Both the position numbers and the translations under genes were made by a program. A stretch of DNA of 8,700 nt. Source: CAYLZW01 sp964388085. GTDB taxonomy: Bacteria > Myxococcota > UBA727 > CAYLZW01. The stretch is from the NCBI GenBank assembly GCA_964388085.1, contig CAYLZW010000245.1:1-8700 (forward strand). Direction: 5' to 3'. Below are positions 1 to 5,930 of this stretch, in pieces. Numbering within the stretch: the first letter of the stretch is position 1; every line of letters begins with the position of its first letter. Under the pieces are notes generated by a model that was not told where the DNA came from, made no database searches, and was given only the letters and a program-made list of their open reading frames with translations.

Positions 1-942
1 CAAGGCGCGCTCACCGACGACCGCCTGCACGCCATCGCGGGGGACATGAGCGCGCGGCCGAAGACCGTCCGCGTGCACGCGCGCGTCGAGTGGGAGGGCC
101 CCCGAAACGGCAAGAGCGCCGACGACGACCTGACGTTCTCGGTCATCCGGCATCCCACCGACACGCCCTTGTTCACCGCGCTCGCGCTCGCCAACGGGCT
201 CTCTTCGCGGGTCGGTCTCGAGATGGGCGGCACCCTCGTCATCCAGGGCGCGGTGAAGCTCTCGTCGGGGCACGGCTACTCCTTCGAGCGACGCGCGGCC
301 GGCGCCGGCGCCGCGCTCGACGTGAACGCCGCCATCGCGGTGCTCTCGGAGCTGAGCGCGCTCCAGCACCAGTCACTCGCGGAGGTCGACATCGACAGCG
401 TCGAGCTCGTCGTCAAGCGGACGGCGGACGTGGAGCAGTGGCGCGTGCTCGGGGTCGACGCGCCGGGCGGCTTGCGCCCAGGCGCCGAGGCCGTCGTGCG
501 CGTCCAGCTGAAGCCGTTCCAGGGGCCGCTCGAGGAGCGCCGTCTGAAAGTGCGCATCCCGGCGGGTGTGCCCGAGGGCAAGTACGCGCTCCTCGCCGCC
601 TCGCGCAAGGAGGCCACCCAGGTGGAGAACGACGGCGGCCTGCTCGCCGCGCCGCTCGACTTCGAGGGGCTGCTCCGCTCTCGCGCGGAGAGCCCGCCGG
701 ACGGCTCCTTGTCCATCTACCTCGTCGCCGACGACGAGGGCGTGCGCATCGACGGGCAGGGGCTGCCGGGTCTGCCGACGTCCCTCGTCGAGATCCTGAG
801 CGGCGGCGGCGGCCTCTCGGGCGGTGTGCTCGAGCAGCGCGTGGTCCGCCTGCTGCGCCTCAACATCCCCGGCGTCGTCGACGGCAGCGCTCGCGCGCGC
901 GTGCTGCTCGACGCCCCCGAGTCCCTCACGGAAGGCCTCTGA
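1..942 (+). CDS. C-terminal part of a SpoIVB peptidase S55-like protein (5' end outside window)
   Basis: The reading frame is open from base 1, so this is a 5'-truncated gene with 313 residues visible. The ATG at 46 is probably internal, because the codons before it already encode a family-like stretch, GALTDDRLHAIAG (residues 2-14). As I recall the bacterial S55 (SpoIVB-type) proteins found outside sporulating Firmicutes, a similar G-x-x-T-x-DR-x-x-A-I-x-G segment follows the catalytic domain and leads into a beta-rich tail with a 'V-x-RH...TPL' element. Here that element is FSVIRHPTDTPLFTALALANG (about 46-66). A second beta-sandwich-like part follows (about 135-225), with an RLKVRIPAGVPEGKYALL strand pair. 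The catalytic serine region would lie upstream and is not visible, so protease activity cannot be judged. The stop overlaps the next start (TGATG), implying translational coupling with the propeller gene. An unrelated beta-rich exported protein is the alternative. Confidence 0.55.
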   Translation, partial: QGALTDDRLHAIAGDMSARPKTVRVHARVEWEGPRNGKSADDDLTFSVIRHPTDTPLFTALALANGLSSRVGLEMGGTLVIQGAVKLSSGHGYSFERRAAGAGAALDVNAAIAVLSELSALQHQSLAEVDIDSVELVVKRTADVEQWRVLGVDAPGGLRPGAEAVVRVQLKPFQGPLEERRLKVRIPAGVPEGKYALLAASRKEATQVENDGGLLAAPLDFEGLLRSRAESPPDGSLSIYLVADDEGVRIDGQGLPGLPTSLVEILSGGGGLSGGVLEQRVVRLLRLNIPGVVDGSARARVLLDAPESLTEGL

Positions 943-3206
943 TGGCTCGTGTAAGCACCCCCAGAGGGGCTGCGCCCCTCCCCCAAGCGGGCACAGCCCG
1001 ACGCGGGGCCCCCACCCATCGTCGGTGGCGCCGCGCCCGTTCCAACTCCAGCGTGCTGCTGCTGCTGCTGCTCGGGTTGTTTACGGCGACGAGCGCGCTC
1101 GCGACCCGCACCGAGGTGCACGTCATCGACGACTACGCCGGCTTCGCCAAGGGCGAGCTCGAGGGCACCTCGCTCGCGCCCGACGGCAGCGTGCGCCTCG
1201 GCCCCGTCGTCGAGCAGATCGTGAAGGACCTGCCCGGGCCGGTGCTGGCCCTGGCGCGCGGGGGCGACGGCCTCCTCTATGCGGCGACGGCGGCGCCCGG
1301 CCGCATCTGGCGGCTCGCGCCCGGCAAGGAGCCCGAGCTGTTCGCCGACATGAAGAAGCCCCTCGTCACCGCGCTCCTGCCGGTCGGTCGCGGCCAGCTC
1401 GTGGCGCTGACGGCGCCCGACGGCGGCGCGCACTTCCTCTCGCTCGACAAGAAGCGAGAGCCGCGCGTGGTCGAGGCCTCGGGCGTGAAGATGCTGCTCG
1501 GCGGCGCCGCCCTCGGCGACACGATCTACGCCGTCGGCGGCGGCGATGAGGGCGTGCTGCTTCGCCTCAAGCCGGGCGCGAGCTCCTTCGAGACGCTCGC
1601 GAAGGTCGCCGAGAAGCACCTGCGCGCCATCGCCGTGGAGGGCAGGGGGCAGCGAAGCCCGCGCGTCGTCGTCGGCGGCGGCGACGACGGCGTCGTGTAC
1701 TCGTGGGAGGGCGAGCGGCTGCGCGCGCTGGTGGACGCCGCGTCGTCGGAGGTGACCTCCCTCGTCATCGATCGCAAGGGCCGGGTCTACGCCGCGCTGG
1801 TCGACAGTGACGGCAAGCTCTCGGCAGGCGCCACCGACCGAGACGAGGAGGAGGACGACGGCAAGGGCGAGAAGAAGCCGCGCAAGGTGAAGAGCGCCGA
1901 GGTGCTGCGGCTCGATCCGAGCGGACGCGTGGAGGTGCTCTGGCAGTCGAAGTCGCACGGCGCCTACGCGCTCACCCTCTCGCGCGGGCGGCTCCTGCTC
2001 GGCACCGGCGCGCGCGGGCGCATCTACGACGTCGATCCAGACGGCAAGCGCCCGGCCGGCGTGCTCGCGCGCAGCGAAGGACACGACGAGGTCACGGTGC
2101 TGCTCAGCCAGCGCGACGGCAGCGTCATCGCCGGCACCGCGCACGGCGGCGGCGTGCTCTCCGTCTCGTCGAAGCTGCGGGAGAAGGGCGCGTACCTGAG
2201 CGACGCGCTCGACGCCGGCAGCATCGCCCGCTACGGCGCCGTGCGCGTCGACGCGCGCACACCGTCGGGCGCCGAGGTGCGCGTGCGGCTCCGCACGGGA
2301 AACACCTCGGAGCCCGACGACACCTGGTCCGCGTTCTCTTCGCCGCTCATCACCGGCGGCGTGCCGAACGCACCCCTCGGCCGCTACGCGCAGCTCCGCT
2401 TCGAGCTCTCGCGAGGGACCGGCGGCGATCCCGCGGTGTCGGCCGCGCGCCTCAGCTACCTAGAGGACAACCGTCCTCCCGAGGTGTCGCGCGTCGAGGC
2501 CCTCATGCCCGGCTGGCGTGTCACGCTCAGCGAGCGCGAGATCGTCGACAGCCGCTCGGTCACCTTCAGCGAGAAGCCCTTCAGCTCCTACCTCGAGCGC
2601 GCCGGCAGCCGGCTGCCGAAGCTCCACGAGCGACCGAGCGGCAAGCAGGTGTGGTCACCCGGCTGGCGCACGCTCTACGCCTGGGTCGAGGATCCCGACA
2701 AGGACTCCGTCCGCTACCGCTTCCTGCTCGGCCGCGTCGACTCGAGCGGCGCGGTCTCCGAGTGGCGGGCGGTGAAGGAGTGGTCCGAGGAGCCGTTCTA
2801 CAGCTTCGAGGCCGCGCGCCTCGCCGACGGCCGCTACCGGGTGCGCGTGGAGGTCGACGACTCGCCTACGAACGGCACGCTGCGCGCGCTCCCGGGCGAC
2901 GGCGTCTCGCCCGTGTTCCGCATCGCGCACGCGCGCCCGCGCTTCGTCGACGCGCAAGCCTCCGCCGTGCAGGGCGGCTACCGGGCGCGCTTCTCCCTCG
3001 AGGCGGAGCTGCCCCTCGCCGGCGTCCGCTGCTCCGCGGGCGGAGACGAGTGGCTGCCGGTCGACGCGGCCGACGGCATCGTCGACACCGAGCGCGAGCG
3101 CTTCGACGTCACGCTCCCCGGCAGAGACCTCTTCTCGTCGGTGAGCTGCGAGGCGATCGACGAGGCGGGCAACCAGGCGCGCATCGATCTGCCCGTGGGG
3201 CGGTGA
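942..3206 (+). CDS. Exported beta-propeller (WD40/NHL-like) protein with C-terminal beta-sandwich domains
   Basis: A 754-residue protein. The ATG at 942 is chosen because it overlaps the upstream stop (TGATG) and has a GGAAGG ribosome binding site 7 bases upstream. The long basic leader (residues 1-34, including RRWRRAR) precedes a hydrophobic core (about 37-53) and a likely cleavage after SALA (54). Residues about 85-410 show repeated G-D-G-x-x-Y-A-A / G-R-I-x-x-L blades typical of a beta-propeller, for example GGDGLLYAATAAPGRIWRL at 107-125. A charged insert at 299-317 (DEEEDDGKGEKK) interrupts one blade. From about 418 a discoidin- or fibronectin-like domain is suggested by RTGNTSEPDDTWSAFSSPL (451-469) and RYAQLRFELS (481-490), then two further beta domains with EDPDKDSVRYRF (583-594) and a C-terminal EAIDEAGNQARIDLPVG. 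C697 and C736 could form a disulphide in the last domain. It is probably periplasmic or surface-exposed and works with the upstream S55-like protein. Its ligand is unknown. Confidence 0.85.
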   Translation: MARVSTPRGAAPLPQAGTARRGAPTHRRWRRARSNSSVLLLLLLGLFTATSALATRTEVHVIDDYAGFAKGELEGTSLAPDGSVRLGPVVEQIVKDLPGPVLALARGGDGLLYAATAAPGRIWRLAPGKEPELFADMKKPLVTALLPVGRGQLVALTAPDGGAHFLSLDKKREPRVVEASGVKMLLGGAALGDTIYAVGGGDEGVLLRLKPGASSFETLAKVAEKHLRAIAVEGRGQRSPRVVVGGGDDGVVYSWEGERLRALVDAASSEVTSLVIDRKGRVYAALVDSDGKLSAGATDRDEEEDDGKGEKKPRKVKSAEVLRLDPSGRVEVLWQSKSHGAYALTLSRGRLLLGTGARGRIYDVDPDGKRPAGVLARSEGHDEVTVLLSQRDGSVIAGTAHGGGVLSVSSKLREKGAYLSDALDAGSIARYGAVRVDARTPSGAEVRVRLRTGNTSEPDDTWSAFSSPLITGGVPNAPLGRYAQLRFELSRGTGGDPAVSAARLSYLEDNRPPEVSRVEALMPGWRVTLSEREIVDSRSVTFSEKPFSSYLERAGSRLPKLHERPSGKQVWSPGWRTLYAWVEDPDKDSVRYRFLLGRVDSSGAVSEWRAVKEWSEEPFYSFEAARLADGRYRVRVEVDDSPTNGTLRALPGDGVSPVFRIAHARPRFVDAQASAVQGGYRARFSLEAELPLAGVRCSAGGDEWLPVDAADGIVDTERERFDVTLPGRDLFSSVSCEAIDEAGNQARIDLPVGR
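964..1012. repeat. Cluster of small palindromes (REP-like) inside the leader of the propeller gene
   Basis: Three G/C palindromes lie in a row just after the start codon at 942. They are GAGGGGC-TGC-GCCCCTC (964-980, 7-bp stem), CGGGC-ACA-GCCCG (988-1000, 5-bp stem) and GGGGCCCC (1005-1012). They fall between the start codon and the signal-peptide core and are translated as Arg/Pro/Ala-rich sequence (RGAAPLPQAGTARRGAP). Their form resembles repetitive extragenic palindromes of high-GC genomes, but no second copy of the first palindrome occurs in this window, so the repeat status is inferred. As mRNA hairpins they begin about 20 bases after the start codon and could slow early translation. Confidence 0.4.
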
Positions 3207-3231
3207 ACCGCGAGGCCCGAGCCCTCTCCGC
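3207..3231. other. Convergent intergenic gap, no clear terminator
   Basis: Twenty-five bases separate the stop of the propeller gene from the stop of the minus-strand arginase-family gene. A short hairpin, GCGG-TGAA-CCGC (3200-3211), places the TGA stop codon in its loop. The stem is only 4 bp, or 5 bp counting the T-A pair, and no T-run follows on either strand. I therefore do not call an intrinsic terminator. Confidence 0.4.
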
Positions 3232-4338
3232 TCAGGCCACGTCGGACGAGGAGCCGGTGGCGAAGCCGATCATCTTGTAGAGCAGGCGCGCGCCGACGAG
3301 CGCGTCCCACTCGTCGTCGCTCGGCGGCGCCGCGGGCGCGATCTCGCAGAGGTCCATGCCGACGACGCGCTTCCCCGAGCGTGCGAGCGTCTCGAGCAGG
3401 TGCACGGCCTCGTCGAAGCTGAGCCCGCCCGGCACCGGCGTGCCCGTGTTCGGGCAGTACATCGGCTCGAGGCCGTCGATGTCGAAGCTCACCCACACGT
3501 CGTCGGGCAGCGCCGCCACCGCCTCGGCGAGCACGTCCCCGACGTTGCCCGAGAGGCGCGCCCGCCGCAGCGCCGGCGCGAACACGGCGGTCACGCGCGC
3601 GTCCCGCTGGATGGTGCCGAGCTCCGGCGCCGAGATGTCACGCAGCCCGACCTGCACGAGGCGCACGTTCGGGATGCGCTCGAGGACGTTGTGCATGATG
3701 GAGGCATGGGACTGCTCAAAGCCCTCGTAGGCCACGCGCAGGTCCGCGTGCGCGTCGACGTGCAGCACGCCGAGCGGCGTCGTCAGCCGGTCCGCCGCCG
3801 CTTGCATGGCGCCGAGCGGGACGCTGTGGTCGCCGCCGAGCACCACCGGCAGCTTCCCTGCCTGGAGCGCGCGCCCGGTCCAGAGGAACAGCTCGGCGCG
3901 GACGTCGTCGAGGAACGCGCCGACCTCCTGCAGATCGGTCGGGTCCGGCGCCCTGCCGTCGGCTTGCGCGGCGATGGCGCGCACGGCGGCGGTGCGCGCG
4001 GAGGCGTCGCGCGCTGTCACGCCCGCGGGAGGCTCCTCGAGCCGGATTCCCGCGCGCCACGCCTCGCCGACGTCGACGTCGTACAGATCGACCTGATGGC
4101 TGGCGCGGCGCACGGCCTCCGGGCCCTGCCGGGTCCCCGGCCGATAGGAGGTCGTCGCCTCGACGGGGACAGGCAAGACCACCACGCGCGCGGCGTCCCA
4201 ACTGACGTCGAAGCCGTACAGCCCGGCGTCCGCCGGCGGGGGGCCGTTCGGGTCGATGTCGGGCTCGGTGTTAGGATCCATGTCGGCATCGAGATCGGAG
4301 CCCTCGGCAGGGTCCGTGTCGCCTGTCGGCCTTGTCAT
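3232..4338 (-). CDS. Arginase/agmatinase-family ureohydrolase
   Basis: A 368-residue enzyme of the ureohydrolase fold, which hydrolyses guanidino groups with a dinuclear manganese centre to release urea (arginase, agmatinase) or related products. All six family metal ligands are visible: H171 in GGDHS (168-172), D195, H197 and D199 in DAHAD, and D286 and D288 in SFDID. SHAS (210-213) matches the substrate-loop His region, and GTPVPGGL (299-306) and MDLCEIAP (328-335) match the C-terminal family blocks. Where most members have Asp-Pro after SFDIDGL, this one has Glu-Pro (E291-P292). The core begins only near residue 39. The first ~38 residues are an unusual Asp/Pro-rich leader, so the true start may be M20 (ATG ending at 4281) or elsewhere; neither site has a good ribosome binding site. 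Cytoplasmic; no export signal. It is monocistronic here, with no polyamine or arginine genes beside it, so the substrate cannot be assigned. Confidence 0.9.
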   Translation of the reverse strand: MTRPTGDTDPAEGSDLDADMDPNTEPDIDPNGPPPADAGLYGFDVSWDAARVVVLPVPVEATTSYRPGTRQGPEAVRRASHQVDLYDVDVGEAWRAGIRLEEPPAGVTARDASARTAAVRAIAAQADGRAPDPTDLQEVGAFLDDVRAELFLWTGRALQAGKLPVVLGGDHSVPLGAMQAAADRLTTPLGVLHVDAHADLRVAYEGFEQSHASIMHNVLERIPNVRLVQVGLRDISAPELGTIQRDARVTAVFAPALRRARLSGNVGDVLAEAVAALPDDVWVSFDIDGLEPMYCPNTGTPVPGGLSFDEAVHLLETLARSGKRVVGMDLCEIAPAAPPSDDEWDALVGARLLYKMIGFATGSSSDVA

Positions 4339-4415
4339 GCCGTCGGTGTGCAGGTAGCTCGGCGCTACGTCAAGGGCCGCGGACGAGGCGCCGCGTCGGG
4401 AAGGTGAGCCAGCGG
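4339..4415. promoter_or_regulatory. Divergent promoter region with a 5-bp dyad
   Basis: This short spacer separates the minus-strand arginase-family gene from the plus-strand TonB unit and must hold at least one promoter. A perfect dyad, GTAGC-TCGGC-GCTAC, lies at 4354-4368. On the minus strand a TTGACG that matches a -35 box (4373 to 4368) abuts it, placing the dyad in the -35/-10 spacer of the enzyme gene. No convincing -10 box is seen. Operator function is inference; 5-bp arms occur easily by chance in GC-rich DNA. Confidence 0.3.
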
Positions 4416-4466
4416 ATGTCCGGCAAACGCCCCTCCTTCAGCGCGCTGCTCGACGTCAGCGAGTGA
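4416..4466 (+). CDS. Possible 16-codon leader ORF coupled to the TonB-family gene
   Basis: ATG at 4416 opens a 16-codon frame (MSGKRPSFSALLDVSE) that ends in TGA at 4464-4466. An AAGGTGAG at 4401-4408 is a strong match to the anti-Shine-Dalgarno sequence at good spacing (8 bases), better than anything before the TonB start. The stop overlaps the GTG start of the TonB-family gene in a GTGA junction, the typical arrangement for translational coupling. The peptide has no recognisable similarity. It could be a genuine leader peptide or a chance frame. It could also be the real N-terminus of the TonB protein displaced by a frameshift. Too short for codon statistics. Confidence 0.3.
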   Translation: MSGKRPSFSALLDVSE

Positions 4467-5296
4467 GCCACGTGTTGGGCACGCGCCTCCCGTGGGTGCT
4501 CGGCGGGAGCCTCTCGACCCTGGTGCACCTCTCGTTGCTGACGTTCCAGGGTTCGTCGCCTGCGCCGCCGCCGGTCCCCATCGAGCTGATGTTCCTGGCC
4601 GATCCTGCGCCCGAGCCGGGGCCTCCGTCGGAGGCGCCAGCGCCGAGCGCCCGAGACCCGAGCCCCCGAGACCCGAGCCCGCCGGCGCCCCCTTCGCCGA
4701 GCCCGAGTCCGAAGGCGCCGCCACCGCCGGAGCCCGAGCCGTCACCGCCGCCACCCGTCACCGCGGATCCGGTGCCGCAGGAGACGCAGCCGGTAACCGA
4801 AGCGGTCGACGCGCCGACTGTAGCGCCGACCGCGGCGCCGATCCCGAGCCCATTGCCGGCGACCACGGGCGGGCCGGAAGCGTCGGCGCTTACATCCACA
4901 CACACGCCGTCGGGGCCTGCCGGGACGTCGCTCGCAGGCACGTCGACCGCGAGCACCAGAGCCCCTCCGTCGCCTCCGCCACCGCCGAGGAATCCCTTCG
5001 ACGCCCGCGCGTACCGGAGCCTCGCCTTCGGGCTCGTCGACCGTCACAAGCGCTACCCGCGCAAGGCGCGCGTGCTCGGCCTCGAGGGGAAGGTCATCTT
5101 GATGGTCTATCTCGACGCGGACGGCGCCCTGGAGCGCGAGCCGCGCGTGCGCCGCAGCAGCGGTCACGAGGTGCTCGACGAGGAGGCCGTGCGCATGGTG
5201 AAGGCCGCGGCGCCGTTCCCGCGGCCCAAAGGCGACGTCTCGCGCTACCCCGTCATCGTGCCGCTCACGATCAACTTCCGGCTGGTGGATCCCTGA
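4463..5296 (+). CDS. TonB-family energy-transducing protein
   Basis: A 277-residue protein with classic TonB architecture. An N-terminal membrane anchor (about 10-28) is followed by a long Pro/Ser/Ala-rich periplasmic spacer (about 31-176) and a C-terminal TonB domain (about 185-275). The anchor contains LSTLVH, with S18 and H22 spaced like the Ser16 and His20 that are functionally important in E. coli TonB, which suggests coupling to an ExbB/ExbD-type proton motor. The C-terminal domain shows YPRKARVLGLEGKVILMVYL (198-217), then the family-typical A-x-x-A-A-P-F-P-x-P block (about 246-255). Such proteins deliver proton-motive energy across the periplasm to TonB-dependent outer-membrane receptors. 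No exbB, exbD or receptor gene is in the window. The GTG start at 4463 is chosen for its overlap with the upstream mini-ORF. GTG at 4472 is an alternative, and neither has a strong ribosome binding site of its own. Confidence 0.88.
   Translation: MSHVLGTRLPWVLGGSLSTLVHLSLLTFQGSSPAPPPVPIELMFLADPAPEPGPPSEAPAPSARDPSPRDPSPPAPPSPSPSPKAPPPPEPEPSPPPPVTADPVPQETQPVTEAVDAPTVAPTAAPIPSPLPATTGGPEASALTSTHTPSGPAGTSLAGTSTASTRAPPSPPPPPRNPFDARAYRSLAFGLVDRHKRYPRKARVLGLEGKVILMVYLDADGALEREPRVRRSSGHEVLDEEAVRMVKAAAPFPRPKGDVSRYPVIVPLTINFRLVDP
4650..4679 (+). repeat. Two perfect 15-bp tandem copies in the TonB spacer
   Basis: CCCGAGACCCGAGCC occurs at 4650-4664 and again, without gap, at 4665-4679. In frame it gives a duplicated RDPSP pentapeptide. 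This suggests slippage-driven change of spacer length in the proline-rich region, where length tolerance is expected. Confidence 0.85.
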
Positions 5297-5366
5297 GCCG
5301 CCCGGCTGCGCCTGGCTCTCGCGAGGCCGTCGCGCGACTCCGCGCTCCCCGTGGCAGGATGCCTGC
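5297..5366. other. Intergenic gap between TonB-family gene and lipoprotein operon
   Basis: Seventy bases without a gene. A GAGCC...GGCTC pair (5295-5299 with 5314-5318) could form a weak 5-bp stem over the stop region of the TonB gene, but no T-run follows. AGGA at 5355-5358 is the ribosome binding site of the next gene. No -35/-10 promoter is convincing, so it is open whether the next operon has its own promoter or is read through from upstream. Confidence 0.4.
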
Positions 5367-5930
5367 GTGCGTCCGCTCGCCGCCGCCTGCTGTTGCCTCG
5401 TCGCGCTAACGTCGTCTGGCTGCGCCCAGAAAGTGCTCGTGAAGACGCCGCAGCCGGGCGCGCGCGTGACGCTCGGCGCCGTGCAGGACGAGCCGGTCAC
5501 GGAGGAGGGCGTCCGTGTGAAGGTCCCGCCGGGGCTCTCGCCGGTGCCCTTCGTCGTCGAGGACGAGCGGGGAAGGCGCGAGGGCGTGATCGAGCGGACC
5601 GAGGTGCAGTGGGCCTTTGTCGCGGCCGGCGTCGTCGCGGCCGCCTGCTGCGCGCCGTCGCTGGTGGCCGGCGGCGCTTGCCTCGCGAACCCCGCGCTCG
5701 CGCCCGCCGCCGTCGGCTGTGCCATCGCCGCGAGCCCGGCGCCGTGCTTCGCCGTGTTGGCCGCGCCGTCGTGGGCCACCGTGCCCCTCGCTGGCGCTGG
5801 CGGGTTGCTCGGCCTGTCTCCGCTGGCGCTGGCGCTGCTGTCCGAGCAGGTGCCGGACGAGGTGGTGCTCGAGGGGGACGTCCCGGCCGGGGCGGCGCCG
5901 CCGACCAGAGAGGCCGCGGTGCCCTACTGA
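5367..5930 (+). CDS. Putative lipoprotein with PEGA-like stretch and Cys/Ala-rich hydrophobic segment
   Basis: A 187-residue protein starting at GTG 5367, supported by AGGA 8 bases upstream and by an export signal right at the N-terminus. Residues 1-19 (MRPLAAACCCLVALTSSGC) look like a lipoprotein signal with C19 as the acylated residue, although the -3 position is Ser rather than the preferred Leu. Residues about 22-66 (VLVKTPQPGARVTLGAV..., later VKVPPGLSPVPFVVED) resemble a PEGA-type beta-sandwich (V-x-x-x-P-x-GA-x-V), a guess by pattern only. Residues about 82-158 are hydrophobic and Ala/Gly/Pro-rich with five cysteines (94, 95, 105, 118, 127) and may form two membrane-associated segments. 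The coding sequence carries a 14-bp direct repeat (5789-5802 and 5821-5834). It is the first gene of a tightly overlapping operon; the next ATG shares its stop (TGATG). Function unknown. Confidence 0.75.
   Translation: MRPLAAACCCLVALTSSGCAQKVLVKTPQPGARVTLGAVQDEPVTEEGVRVKVPPGLSPVPFVVEDERGRREGVIERTEVQWAFVAAGVVAAACCAPSLVAGGACLANPALAPAAVGCAIAASPAPCFAVLAAPSWATVPLAGAGGLLGLSPLALALLSEQVPDEVVLEGDVPAGAAPPTREAAVPY

Noticed and set aside
90..941. In-frame upstream extension of the propeller gene to 90
   Set aside because: Translation is Arg/Ala/Pro-rich and overlaps the well-supported S55-like frame. The signal peptide, ribosome binding site and TGATG overlap all point to the start at 942.
1053..1073. 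CTG triplet run as a functional microsatellite
   Set aside because: It is only about five units and simply encodes the Leu core of the signal peptide.
1664..1689. CGTCGTCG ... CGACGACG inverted repeat in the propeller gene
   Set aside because: Explained by Val-Val-Val and Asp-Asp codon choice in high-GC coding DNA.
717..2144. 475-codon minus-strand frame
   Set aside because: Low-complexity Arg/Ala/Glu/His composition antisense to the propeller gene; a typical GC-driven shadow frame.
3400..4407. 335-codon plus-strand frame
   Set aside because: Antisense to the ureohydrolase, whose metal-binding motifs are intact; composition is His/Arg/Val-rich shadow.
4742..5779. 345-codon minus-strand frame
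   Set aside because: Antisense to the TonB-family gene and the lipoprotein gene; low-complexity, no motif.
5351..5929. Longer N-terminus for the metallopeptidase gene from 5351
   Set aside because: Arg-rich translation overlapping the upstream lipoprotein; the lipoprotein signal begins exactly at ATG 5930.
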